A stretch of 64,000 bases of DNA from Nothopassalora personata (lineage: Eukaryota > Ascomycota > Dothideomycetes > Mycosphaerellales > Mycosphaerellaceae). The stretch lies in NCBI GenBank assembly GCA_033816765.1, contig CM066293.1:62001-126000 (forward strand). Reading direction: 5' to 3'. The translations under genes were made by a program, and so were the position numbers. This document shows positions 10,600-21,389 of this stretch, one piece after another. The notes below the pieces were generated by a model. That model searched no databases, was not told the DNA's origin, and was given only the letters and a program-made list of their open reading frames with translations. Every line of letters begins with the position of its first letter. Positions within the stretch are counted from its first letter, which is position 1.

Positions 10600-13500
10600 A
10601 GGATATAAAGCTGCCTATAAGCGATAGAAGAAAGAGGACATACAAGCATATAGCATTATTATAGCTAGATTGGATTCTACCCTAAGGCTAAACTTTAGAG
10701 ATGTAGACAAGTTAGCTAAGGAATTGTATAATTTGATTAAGGCAACATATAAGCTGGTTATTACAATTGATCTATATAACACTCTAAAGGCAGTTAGGTA
10801 CATTAAAGTAGATACTGCAAGACCTAATACATTAAAGTACTATAAAGACTTTTAAGCATAGGTGAATGACAATAAGACTACTATAGAGCAATTTATTAGA
10901 TCTTCCCTAGTTAATAATAAGTCAAGGCTTAAATCCTTTTTTGTCCTCCTAGAAGGCATCTATAGATTGTACTTTGTTAAAGGTCTAAACCATGTCGAAT
11001 AGCTTAGGACATAGAGACACAACAATCCCCTAGAATTAACTACCCTAGAGAGAATGTTTATAACTCTTAGGAAGGAGCAAGTACCTACCACCTACAAGCA
11101 TAACAATGGCTTTATTAGAGCATTCTTAAGTAAGAATGATAATAAGCAGTGCATACAGTACTTACATAAGCATACTAACGCGAACTGCTACAAGTAGCAT
11201 CTAGAGAAGAATCCTAGGAACAGGTCTAAGAAGGGTAAAGACACCTTAAAGGACAGGGCAAAAAAGGTAAAGGGCAGCAAATCCCCTAGGAAGAGGATTG
11301 CTATAGCAATTAATAACTAGTTAGACTTATTATCTAATTAGGAGTATAGCTCTAATAGTAATAGGGACTAGAGATAACTATATAGGAGGTCTAGAGCAGC
11401 TGTTACAGTTGCACAACTAGTGTGCATAGGAAGGATAGTAGCCGCCGCATCAAACCTAATGTTAATAGACAAAGTCTATAACATAGGCACATCCTTCTAT
11501 ATCTACAATAATCTTATAGACCTTTAGAATGTTAGGCTAAGACTAAGGCCTACATGCTTCTTACAGGCCGTTAGGTAAGGATCTCTTACGACTAAAGGAG
11601 AGTTAGAGTAGGTTATAAAGAACTATCTTAGTTAAGAGACTACCCTCCTCCTTCGTAATGTGCTTTACTCACTAGAGTTAGATACAACACTAATCTCTAT
11701 AGAACTCCTATACAAGAAACATGGAGTTTACCTAGATAGACTATCTAAAATGCTGTTCTAGAAGGACAAGCCTATAGGCTTAGTTAAGATAATGAAAAAT
11801 GTTATTGTCTTTAGGAACCTTAGGGTAAAGAGGGGTTCTAGGAAGGATAAAGACAGATTAGCACTAAAAGGACTTACTGCTCTTACATTTGCTAAGCTAA
11901 GAACTAACATAGTTAGATAGTATTAAAGGCTTAGGCATATTAGAAGTACACTACTCAATACTACAAAAGAAGCAGTTAAGGGCCTAGAAGATGTTAATAC
12001 TATAGAGTTGGGGCATTATAAGACTTACAAGCTTGTAAGGTTATAAAGAGTTGTTTTAAGAATCCCTAGGAGACCTGCACTAGAGGCATTAGATGAAATC
12101 TATACTAACCTAGTTAGTCTAATTACTCTACTCTCTTATAATAGTTACGCATATTGCCTTATGCTTACGTATGCCAAAACTAGGATAAGATAGTGCTTAC
12201 TACTTCTAAAGAAAAGTGATGCTCTAATAGTAATTAAGACTTAGCTTACTATAATGTGGAACTACTATAAGAAGAAACCTAAGATCTAGTTCTTAGATAG
12301 TAGTAGGGAATTTAACAATATTGAACTTAGAACATATGGCTAATATAAAGGAATTAGATAGGATTTTGCATCACTATACACACCTAAGTAGAATAGAATT
12401 GCTAAAGCTTCGAACAAAGTTATCATTAATAAGGCTAGAGCTATACTTGTGGACTCTAGCTTGCTATAGAACCTCTAGCCCTAGGCTATAGATTTCGTAT
12501 GCTATATCACGAACCGCCTCTTCAACTTAACAATAAAAAATGTACTATAGATTAACTTTAAGAAGGACCTAGGCATTAATATTAAAGAGATAGACTTAAG
12601 GAATGTAAGGAGGTTTAGATGTAAAGTATACAAACATAACGACAATTACACTAAGTCTAAAAAGTTCTCTGTAAGGGCGGACATATAGTAGTATATAGGA
12701 TTCTAGGGTAGTTTATTAACCAACTACCTGCTATAGAAGCTATAGTAGGAGAAGGGAAAATAGGTCTATAAGATAACCTATTCCCCCTATGTGACTTTTA
12801 ATAAAGATTTCTTGTAGAACTCGCAATACTAAATCCCTGTAGGCAAGTAGGTCGCTTAGGGGGAGTAGACAGGGCAGACTATTAAGAGCTCCTAGCTTAC
12901 TGCTAGTAATAAGTATGCTGTCCTAGATAACGAGATTACCTTCCTTAGACATCCCTATAATGACCCTAAGGACCCTTACTATAAAGGTATTCAAATGCCT
13001 TATGAAGGGCTATACGAGCTAGAAGCGAGTTACTAACCCTATAAACCTTCAAGGGGAGCTATGCAGCCAGAGGGGGAGCTGCTGCAGCATAGTAACTAAC
13101 CTAAAACACAAAGGGCTTCGCAACAAGACTCCCCTAACTAAGGTTAGTCTTAGGGGGAGCATAGGACAGAAGATTCACGTCTACTATTTAGAGACACATC
13201 CCCCTAGCTCTAGGAATAGTCTCCTATAGAGCACACCTAGCTCTAGGAACAATCTCCTGTAGAGCACACCCAGCTCTAGGAACAATCTCCTATAGAGCAC
13301 ACCCAGCTCTAGGAACAATCCCCTATAGAGCATAAGCCTTAGACTTCATAGTCTAAAGAGCCACACTAAGAAGACCCTAACTAGGCTATGACACCATTCT
13401 ACCCTGCCCTACACATTGGTAAGAGGAAGAGAGATGGGACTTATGAGCCTATAAAGACTAAACAAGCCAAGGTCTATCCTAAGCTAACTAGGAGAAGTTC

Positions 13501-15115
13501 AAGACAGAACAGATCCCATCATAATTACAGCAAACTTGAGAAAGTATTCGCTGCAATGGCTATAGATAATGTGAAGAAGGGGAAGCTTGTAGATCCTGCT
13601 ACCCTAACTAAAGTATTAAACAGACCTAATAGAGCTAAATGGATTAGGGCAATCAGAAAGGAATTCAACTCCTTAGAAGACACAGAATGTGTTGTATAGA
13701 TCCTATTATAGAAAGTCCCTAAGGGTAGGAAACTGCTTATAGGAAAATGGGTCCTACACTACAAGTATCTTCCTAATAGGTCTATTAAGAAGCGTAGAGC
13801 TAGATAGGTAGCAAAGGGGTTTACTTAAAAGCAAGGGACAGACTATGTTGAAACCTTTGCTCTAACCCCAAGGCTACTAACAAGTAGGATTCTCCTAGCC
13901 CTATGCATAGTTCTTGGCTAGAAGAGGAGACAGATTAATGTTAAAACAGCATTTATGAACTCTAACATCGATAGACCTTTATACATTAAACTACTAGAAG
14001 GGGTAGAACTTATTAAGAAAGATCTATCCAACAAAGTCCTAGAAATTAAGAAGGGACTATATAGATTGAAACAAGCTGCAAACCTCTAGTACTATAATGC
14101 TAAGGAAGCTCTAGAAGAATTAGGCCTAAAGAGACTTAATTCTAATGCATGTCTTTTTTAGGGGGAGAATCTTTTAGTTCTCATATATATGGATGACTTT
14201 CAGATCTTTAGCAATAGTAATTAGAAGATTAACAAGTTCATTGCTAGACTAAAGAAGAAGTACTCCATTAAACTGTTAACACTAACCTTTTCCTAAGCAT
14301 GCAACTAAAGAGTAAAAAGAATAGAGATCTCTATGTCTCCTAAAAGCACTATGCTTTAGAGAAACTTTAGAAATATAGCCTAGACTCAGCTAAAAGTGGT
14401 AAGTATCCCCTTAACCGCCTATATAAAGCTCATGAAGAGCAATGCAATATATAGGATTACAATCTGTCCAACACATTAATTGGGGAACTCTAGTACCTAG
14501 CTAATTAGACTAGGCTAGATATCTCCTATGCAACAAACCACTTAGCTAAATTCTTAGCTAATCCTTTAGTAGAACATATTGCTACAGCAAAGCATGTTTA
14601 GAGATACATTGCTAGAACAATTAACAAGTGCCTAATCTTTAGAAAAACACAATCCCTAAAGCTAGAGATCTATATAGACTCTGATTTCTCTAGAGATCCA
14701 ATAGGCAGATCTACCTTAGGACTCCTAGTTAAAATGGCTAGAAGTCCTATTATCTAGAAATCCAACCTGTAGAAGGAGATAGTGCTGTTAAGCACTAAAG
14801 CAGAGTATATGGCCTTGACTAAATGCTGTAGGGAAGTAATGTAGTTAAGAAATCTACTCTATAAAACCTAGAAAATGACCAACTATAAAGCTTAAGCCTT
14901 TAAGATCTTTATAGACAACTAGTCTACTATTAAGCTAGTTAGAGATTATACTAACTATAGAAGAACTAAGCATGTTAGACTAAGGAACCACTTTTGTAGA
15001 CATGTTTATAAAGAAGGCTTAATTGTAGTTGAGTATATCCTTACTACACAGCAGCTTCTAGATTAGCTCATAAAGCTAAAGTTACTAAATCACATTCTCT
15101 AAGGGAGGCTTCTAG
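10600..15115 (+). pseudogene. Copia 1 gag-pol polyprotein, interrupted by RIP stops
   Basis: One frame can be followed almost throughout. Gag (about 10610-11390) includes an open stretch 10670-10855 and a weak Cys/His cluster near 11150. The integrase region (about 11900-12800) reads FLDSSREFNN where D-x-G-x-EF is expected. A 33-bp tandem repeat precedes reverse transcriptase. Open block 13388-13699 contains NRPNRAKWIRAIRKEFNSLE, the usual start of copia RT. RT keeps IYMDDFQIF at 14183-14209 with both catalytic Asp intact; RNase H keeps YIDSDFSRDP and STKAEYMAL (about 14793). The stops are chiefly TAG at Gln or Trp positions. No full product can be made. Confidence 0.88.
13206..13337 (+). repeat. 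33-bp tandem repeat, four copies, in Copia 1 pol
   Basis: Units start at 13206, 13239, 13272 and 13305, each AGCTCTAGGAACAATCTCC plus 14 further bases. The period keeps the reading frame and encodes an 11-residue unit containing EQSPIEHT, in the linker between integrase and reverse transcriptase. Confidence 0.9.
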
Positions 15116-15407
15116 AGACTAACCACACTTTCATTTGTACATAGTAAGACCTTCATTTGTTCATAAGTATTTATAAAGCAATATCTCATTTGTTTAGAGA
15201 CAGTAGAGGAAAGTTTTTATCTATTAGCCTTAAGGGCTAGATTCATTTAGGGTATCGTATATCTTACTATGCTTATGCAACTAGACTATAGAGAGGCCTG
15301 CTTTAGAACCGCCTTTTAAGGCAAGATCTAGTTTATTATTATAGACTCTAATTTAGGGGAGCTATAGTATTAAAATAAAAGGAAATAGAGAAGTAGACCG
15401 CCCTTGC

Positions 15408-16604
15408 TCATAACGGCCATTTTATCCTTCAGCCCTAACTAAATTACTAAGACCTAATGCAAGTACACTATCTAGACTACTACTTGCTACCAAAACTACT
15501 AGAGCCTCTAGAACCCCTCTTATAGGAAGTCGAGTTTAACATAGCACCCTCCTAAAAGTCATTATTAGTGCCTAAGCGCTGTAGGAACTAACGAATCAAG
15601 GTGGTGACCTTATCCTAAGAGAGGGAGTTAGAGAATAGGAGGCGAAGCTCTAGGAGGACAGTTCTAGAACCATTACTAGGAGCCCTAGGGATGCTTAGGC
15701 GCTAGTCCACATCGCTAGGAATAAGCTAGGTAGGTAGCATCTAAAGACCATATCTAGAGGTACTTATACTAGGAGAGTATAGAACTAGAGATAGGAAGCC
15801 CTTACGTAGAGGACTGCTACGTATAATTGGAGGAGATCGACTATACTATGCACTACCCTAGAATGCAGCACTAGCGGAGCGAGTATAACCTACACTAGGC
15901 TACTAGTAGGTTCTAGATGGACTAGCGGCACTCTACTATAGGGTCCGTGGAGAGAAGAAGCTGCACTTGTCGTAATGATTATTAAGAGCGCAGTTAGTAT
16001 AGCAGCCCTTAAACTATCCTAGAATAGTGTAGCAACTAGAAAAGGGAAGGTTAGATCTCTCCTTGTAGCGGTTATAGGCGCTACCGAAGTGCTAAACAAG
16101 ATGGTCTATGGCGGAAGCCTACAAGGTAGGAAGGTAGTTCTAACCACTATTGAGGTTTATAGTAATAGTGTTAGAAATACGACCTTAAGGGTCGACTGTT
16201 ATATAATCAAAATCCTAGGCAGCCGCGTTAATCTAACCCTAGTTCGGTAGATTAGTAATACTACCCTTAGTAGTTAGAAGCTTCTTCTTATAGAAGGTAA
16301 CCTTAAGGGATGCTATAGTAAGCTGCAAGGTTATATTCTTCTTAGTGATCTTACGCCTGCTCTCGATGATCTACTTAACTAGTCTAAGTGCCTTAATAAG
16401 GGTCTCACGCTTAGAGATCCTACTAGATGTAGGTAGACCCTTTCTACTATTACTAGGAGGACGCTTATTAGGATCTTAATCGTCACTAGAGCCAGATCCA
16501 CTACTAAAGACATTGCTAGTACTACTAAACTAGTTTATAGGAGTCTACTTAACAACATCTGCTATAATGCTACTTATAAGTTAGGAATACCGTTAAAACA
16601 CCAT
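15408..16604 (-). pseudogene. Antisense accessory ORF of Copia 1 (399 codons, unknown, cysteine cluster)
   Basis: On the strand opposite to gag-pol, between RNase H and the 3' LTR, a frame starts at ATG (16604) and runs to TGA at 15408. About 28 internal stops, nearly all TAG, fit CAG (Gln) lost by RIP. The N-terminal third is Ser/Asn-rich then basic (RISKRETLIKALRLV, SRRKITKKNITL). A cysteine cluster at 15963-16034 has spacing C-x9-C-x3-C-x8-C and ends KCSF, recalling small fungal Cys domains of the DUF3716 kind, but this is only a resemblance. The rest is low-complexity Ser/Gln/Arg-rich. The opposite strand is also fairly open here, so the coding direction is an inference from the ATG, the composition and the cysteine pattern. 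Confidence 0.5.
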
Positions 16605-17035
16605 TACATATACAGCATACCTTACTAAAAGCTTCTTAAAAAGCTTTAAGAATAGGTGTGTAGTAGTTGTTAGGGTGTGTAAGTGTGTGTAGTAGTCTAA
16701 AAAGGGGGGAAGAGAGGTGTGAAGTGGTATAAAGTAGAGAGAGTTGTTCGGTAAAGAACTAGCTTCTTTTATGCGTACCTACGAGGTTTGTGCGTTGCTG
16801 CCTAGCTGGACCTTCTTAAGCCGAGAGAACCTTCTGTTCACTTCTAAAAGCGGAAAGATGAGGCCTAAGTGTGTTAAAGAGTAGGTCTCTTACATATACA
16901 AATCTAACAAGATCACTGTCCTTAGCATATGCTTGCTTATAGTAGAAACCTAGTATCTAGAACTAGTGAAGGTGTTCGAGACTAATACAGCAACATAGGT
17001 GATATTAAGTTGATTAGACTGTCTTTATAGTAGTT
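16605..17035. other. Copia 1 3' untranslated segment
   Basis: No gene seen. Contains GT-rich strings (TAGGGTGTGTAAGTGTGTG near 16670) and would hold the promoter of the antisense frame if that is real. Confidence 0.4.
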
Positions 17036-17050
17036 AGTCTAAAGGGGGAG
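17036..17050 (+). other. Copia 1 polypurine tract
   Basis: AGTCTAAAGGGGGAG ends one base before the 3' LTR, the position where plus-strand DNA synthesis is primed. Confidence 0.8.
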
Positions 17051-17226
17051 TGTTGTAAATCAGGTAACTAAGGTCTATATTAGTTAGGACTTGGCACACA
17101 CACACTATATTACACTGTTTTCTGTAGCTAGATAGTCTTACACCTCGTAGCAATTCATGAGGGTTACTAATCCACCCTATCGTTTCAATCTAGAAGCTTG
17201 TACTCGTTAAATACCTACATACAACA
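17051..17226 (+). repeat. Copia 1 3' LTR
   Basis: TGTTGTAAATCAGGTAAC to ACATACAACA, followed by the target duplication CCTAG at 17227-17231. Confidence 0.93.
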
Positions 17227-17231
17227 CCTAG

Positions 17232-18200
17232 GAAGGGGAAATAATGCCTAAGTAAATAGACTAGGGAACGATACTAATAAAGGACTGCCTAAGGATATGC
17301 CTATTAGTCCCGTAAACGCCCCCTTCGCATAAAGGAAGCGTATGTAGAATGCTAAGACTATAAGGATTAACAACTACGTCCGACAATATAGTTTAGCTAG
17401 TAATAGCCTGGTTATAAAGGAAGAGGGTATTATCTACTAGATTAATCAGATCCTCTAGATAACGTTTCCTAATGTAAACGCCTAAGATTAGTTTCGATAT
17501 AGTCGCTAGTTCGAGGCTACCCTCTTCGGTCGCGTTACTAACACCCCCGCTCTTTAGGAGAAGCTCGCTATAGTACGACGTCTTATAGGAAAGGACCCTA
17601 AGGTTCGCACTAGACAAGTAGTTACCTATAAAGATAAACCTAAGTATAATAAGGAGGTCTTCCGCGAAGATAGTTAGGCCTAGTATGTCGGAGTGTATTT
17701 AACTATACTTTACTCTAAGGGTGCGGTCCCTACTACTAAGCTATATAAGGACGTTAAGAAAATCGGGCTCTCTAGTGTCCTTAATAACTTTACTACAGTC
17801 CCTAGTCCTTAGGTAGTAGCGGAGTTTAGGATGAATAAGAACTAGATTAGGTGCCTAATTAATAAGGGTTCCGAGGTGAATATTATCGGCTAGAGGAACG
17901 CTTATAGGTTTAGGTTACTAGTAATGTCGAGTGCTTAGCTTACCTTTCGAGGTGCTAGAGGGCGGGCCTAGTTTAAAGGTGTTATAGGCAATTTAGATGT
18001 TTAGGTATTTAGGGTTTACTACTAAGTAGACATGTTTATCTCCTCGGATCTAAACTTACTAATAATCCTAGGACGTCCGTAGGCCCGCATGGTACGGCTC
18101 ACTGCCCGTAACTACGATAATAGTTTATAGGAGGGGACTATTACTAGCCGTAAAGGTAAAAGTGTTATGTTTACTACCCTAGTTAGCTCGGACAGGTGCA
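17232..18200 (+). pseudogene. Gypsy A gag C-terminus and retropepsin-like protease
   Basis: This continues the frame cut by Copia 1. An aspartic protease core is readable at about 17855-17890 as LINKGSEVNIIG, where the family has D-S/T/K-G; the catalytic Asp codon is now AAT, explained by TTGAT to TTAAT. About 60 codons later the flap and second half read SSDLNLLIILGRP-like sequence (18035-18075). The protease would cleave Gag-Pol. The frame dissolves near 18200 and no reverse transcriptase follows. Confidence 0.7.
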
Positions 18201-18240
18201 AGACCCTTTAAGAACTGTTAAAAGCGTCGGGAAATAGAAG

Positions 18241-18270
18241 GGTAGGTTAAGTTACGGCGCTTAACCTACC
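18241..18270. repeat. Perfect 11-bp inverted repeat (hairpin)
   Basis: GGTAGGTTAAG at 18241-18251 and CTTAACCTACC at 18260-18270 are perfect inverse copies with an 8-base loop, just upstream of the deletion junction into the LTR fragment. Confidence 0.6.
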
Positions 18271-18340
18271 GATTTGCTAAAGCCGGGTTTAACAAAATTA
18301 GTAAGATTCTCGCACTATCTCGGAGAAACCTCGGACTTTA

Positions 18341-18438
18341 ATTTCCCGGTCCCGGGACCGGCAAATACCCCTACTTACGTAAGCACCGCTCCATACCACC
18401 ACAACTCGGACAGGCCTACATAGGGTGGTTAGTAGACA
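18341..18438 (+). repeat. Gypsy A 3' LTR fragment (98 bp)
   Basis: Matches 7682-7779 of the 5' LTR almost base for base, beginning ATTTCCCGGT and ending TTAGTAGACA. It starts 5 bases before the palindrome (18346-18361), so the deletion breakpoint is at its edge. Confidence 0.85.
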
Positions 18439-18995
18439 TTAGTAGCTATCTAATTATCCTATTAGGTGTCAATTTCGTCTAAGATAGGCTCTTCTTCTAG
18501 AAGAGAGTCTAGGAAAGACTTGTTGTTATTTTCGCTAATTATTTATAAATCTATTATTATTATTAGCTTAGTATAGCTTATTAGATACTATTATATACTT
18601 ACTAGCTTCGTTCGAAGGGATTTAGGGGCCTTATTCTTCGAGAATTGAGCTTAGGCTCCTATCTATAGCTAAGAGAAATTCTACTAGTATTTAGTATTAT
18701 ATTAGTATATTAAGTATTATTATATTACACTTACGGTCTTAGGACTTAATACTACTCGTACTCGTATCGAAGGGGTCTTACGAGAGTATAGGATTAAGTA
18801 GAGGAGGTGCTATAGATAGTATAAGTTAGTACTATTTAGATATTTAGTTAGGAAATTTATTATATTACTTACGTTTAAGAGAGGCATTCTAGCTATTATT
18901 AAAGTCGATAATTGGCTATAGATTAACTTCGTTAGCCTCTATATATATTAGTTAGTATATATATTAAGTAATATATTATAAGGACTATAAGGGGA
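18439..18995 (-). repeat. Possible 5' internal remnant of another Gypsy B copy
   Basis: AT-rich, no gene readable. The last 21 bases (TATAAGGACTATAAGGGGA) match those left of the other Gypsy B LTR (before 32465). On the minus strand this is the sequence directly after the 5' LTR, so a second internal region may share this LTR. Confidence 0.4.
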
Positions 18996-19155
18996 TGTTG
19001 CAATATATAGTACGCCTACAATCTTCTAATCGGAGATAAACTAAAACTTACCTTCTTCTATAGACGCTATACGCGTCGCTTAGTATACGTATACGCGTTA
19101 CGTACGGCTTATTAAGCCGGGTATAGCCGTATATTATATATAAGGGTTAGCTATA
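18996..19155 (-). repeat. Gypsy B left LTR (3' LTR of the minus-strand element)
   Basis: TGTTGCAATATATAGTACGCC to GGGTTAGCTATA; matches 32465-32609 apart from a 15-bp difference (TTAAGCCGGGTATAG present only here) and RIP changes. Confidence 0.75.
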
Positions 19156-19398
19156 GGCTACCCTTATAACTACCTCCCCTTCTAGGGCGAGCTACCCTTA
19201 GCTTACGACTTTAGGAGGTTTCTATATAGTTAGTCTATCTACTTCTTTCTCGTAGGTTCCGTTACTATACGATTTATCTACGTATTACGTACGTATCGTT
19301 ATTAGGGTATAGGTAGTTAAAGTTATAGTTACCCGGTTAACTAACGCGAGGGTTTAAGAACTATACCCTCTTCTCCCTTTTCCTTCCTCTTACTTATA

Positions 19399-20300
19399 CT
19401 ACGTTCTCGTAGCGTATCGTACTAGTACTACTAGCGACCTACTAGCTCCTCGCTCGCTCCTATCTAGCAATACGCTAGTACTACTATAGCTTCTAAAGAA
19501 GCTATTTAAGACTAACTATACTAGGAGGCCCTTATAGGCGGCCTACTAGTACTACTAATACTATTACTAGCGCTACTATAGATATCTAGCGCGATTAGCG
19601 TACTAGATACGCTAGCGAAGCGTAAGTTTAGTACGTTAGGGCCGTAGACCCCTAGGTTATTACTAGCTAAGCGTCTAGGTATAGATATTAAGATATACCT
19701 ACGCTACCTACTATAATTTATATATAGTAAGTATTCACTACGCTCGTAGCTTATAATACGCTTACTAACCGTATAGTAGATAAGCTAGCTACGTATAATA
19801 GTATTACTACCGGTAAGCTACTTAAGAAGTATAGGCGCTATAGAACTAGTACGTACCTATATATAAGTAATACTAGCGTCTCTATCGCGTAGCTAGTAGC
19901 TTACCTATATACCGCGCGCGCCTAGCGCGACGAGCTTATCCGTAAGCTTAGCGATCCTCCTACCTAGGAGGAGTAGGACGCTCTAGACGAGTAGTACTAC
20001 CTATACCCCGACCTAGGCAAGTAGATTCTAGGTATAATTACTACGTCTCGTAAGCGCTACGTACGCTTACTACGTACGCCGTACTATCGCTCCTTATATA
20101 AATTAGCTAACCTCCTCCTAGGGTAAGAGGTAGTATAGTACCTATAAGAATAAGTATATAGGTAATACTCGCGTATACTTCGCTAGCGCCTCTACCGCTA
20201 GTCCCTCCTCCGCCGCCGCTACTACGTCTATAGTACTATAGTAAGAGTAGAATAGGGCCCTTAACGGCCTATTCGAGCTTAGCCGTACTATAAGTAGCCT
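19399..20300 (+). pseudogene. Antisense accessory ORF of Gypsy B (about 300 codons, unknown)
   Basis: Opposite to gag-pol, between the integrase end and the 3' LTR, one plus-strand frame stays open apart from RIP-type stops (mostly TAG, some TAA). A run of more than 50 codons without stop begins near 19724 (VFTTLVAYNTLTNRIVDKL). Further on it reads RDELIRKLSDPPT and later ITTSRKRYVRLLRTPYYRSL. Composition is that of a soluble, charged protein, unlike the random frames nearby. The start is not visible, since ATG is easily lost to ATA by RIP. No family recognised. Downstream it fades before the Gypsy C insertion at 20439. Confidence 0.45.
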
Positions 20301-20438
20301 ATACTTTATATATATATCCTATACTAACCGCGGTTGTAGTTTTTATAGGCTAAGAATATTAATACTACTACTATAGATAGGGTATTCTTACCGCCTACCC
20401 TACGCGGCGAGTATAATAGGGATAATAATAAGGTAGAG

Positions 20439-20608
20439 TATTACGGGTAAACAACGTATATACTAAAGTTCTAGAAGGTATATAATAAGTTCGATATAGA
20501 AGAAAGGGGAAGTTAAACGCTATCCAAAGTAAAGGTACCGGATATTAATCCGGATATACAGACATATAGGCGTAGCCTATATTAAGAAATAGGGGCCCGC
20601 CCCTTATA
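20439..20608 (-). repeat. Gypsy C left LTR (3' LTR)
   Basis: TATTACGGGTAAACAACG to GCCCGCCCCTTATA; the leading TG has become TA. Matches 26916-27085. Confidence 0.88.
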
Positions 20609-21389
20609 TTACCCCCCTCCCCCTTTCACCGCCTTTAGCCCTAGTTCCGCCTAATTAGTACTATCCGTATATATATTTACGCCGGTGTTCTCTATTATCC
20701 TCTCGGAGCCTATTATCCTAGCTATTTTTATAGCTTAGCGCTATTTTCTAATATTACTCCGTATTGTACTAACCTATTAATAGCGATACCTATTATTAGG
20801 CTCGTAATAGGAAGCGCTTAAGGTACTCTTCCTTATTATCTAGATCCGCCGCCGTCGAGGTAGAGTATTATTACCTAGGTAAGTATAAGGTTTACTATTA
20901 TCTATTAAGTAATAATAGCTATTATCATAAGTAAATAATAGGAACCTAGAATATATCTTCCGGCTCTTATTCTCTTTTTCTTTCTTTCTTTTCCTTACTA
21001 CCTACTATAAGTATAAGTAGCCTCCTCCCTAGCTTAGCGTCCTTAGCCTTAGGGGACCTATAGTTCTATATCTCTTACCTACTACTTAGGGATCCGACGT
21101 TTTTCCTACGAGTTCCGACGGATACTAATAATATAACGTAAGTAGAAATAACTACTACTACTATATCTTCTATTAATACTATTAAGTAAGTCCGAATAAA
21201 TTCTAACGGGATCCGATATATTTTAACCGGGACGTAGTATAAAATAGCCTAATACCGTATCTACTACGTTTTCTACGCTAGTACTAGCGTAGACTATATC
21301 TCCTAGTATATAAGTACCGGCCTCCGCTATATTCTCGCCGGGGTCCGCTAATTATCTATAGAGTACTATAGCTCGCGCCTATTAAGCCT

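Larger units (their letters stand above)
9943..17226 (+). mobile_element. Copia 1: Ty1/copia-type LTR retrotransposon, 7.28 kb, inserted in Gypsy A
   Basis: Two 176-bp LTRs (9943-10118, 17051-17226) are flanked by the 5-bp duplication CCTAG (9938-9942 and 17227-17231). The order is LTR, half-tRNA primer site, gag, protease/integrase, reverse transcriptase, RNase H, a 1.9-kb extra segment with an antisense frame, polypurine tract, LTR. Integrase lies before reverse transcriptase, as in copia elements. RIP is milder than in most of the region: many CA and TG remain and the in-frame stops are mainly TAG. Confidence 0.93.
7414..18438 (+). mobile_element. Gypsy A: truncated Ty3/gypsy-type LTR retrotransposon interrupted by Copia 1
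   Basis: The order is 5' LTR (7414-7779), leader with degenerate AAGGTT repeats, gag with zinc knuckle, protease, then only the last 98 bp of the 3' LTR (18341-18438). Reverse transcriptase, RNase H and integrase are missing between about 18200 and 18341, so the copy is internally deleted through to the LTR palindrome. Copia 1 sits inside it. No matching target duplication was found (AGTAT before, TTAGT after), consistent with rearrangement. In-frame stops are of RIP type. The same LTR family occurs inverted at 50997-51360. Confidence 0.85.

Noticed and set aside
13206..13337. CRISPR-like regular repeat
   Set aside because: Units are contiguous without spacers and lie in frame within copia pol.
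17393..17617. Minus-strand frame of 74 codons
   Set aside because: Lies opposite the Gypsy A gag-protease frame, which has recognisable protease sequence.
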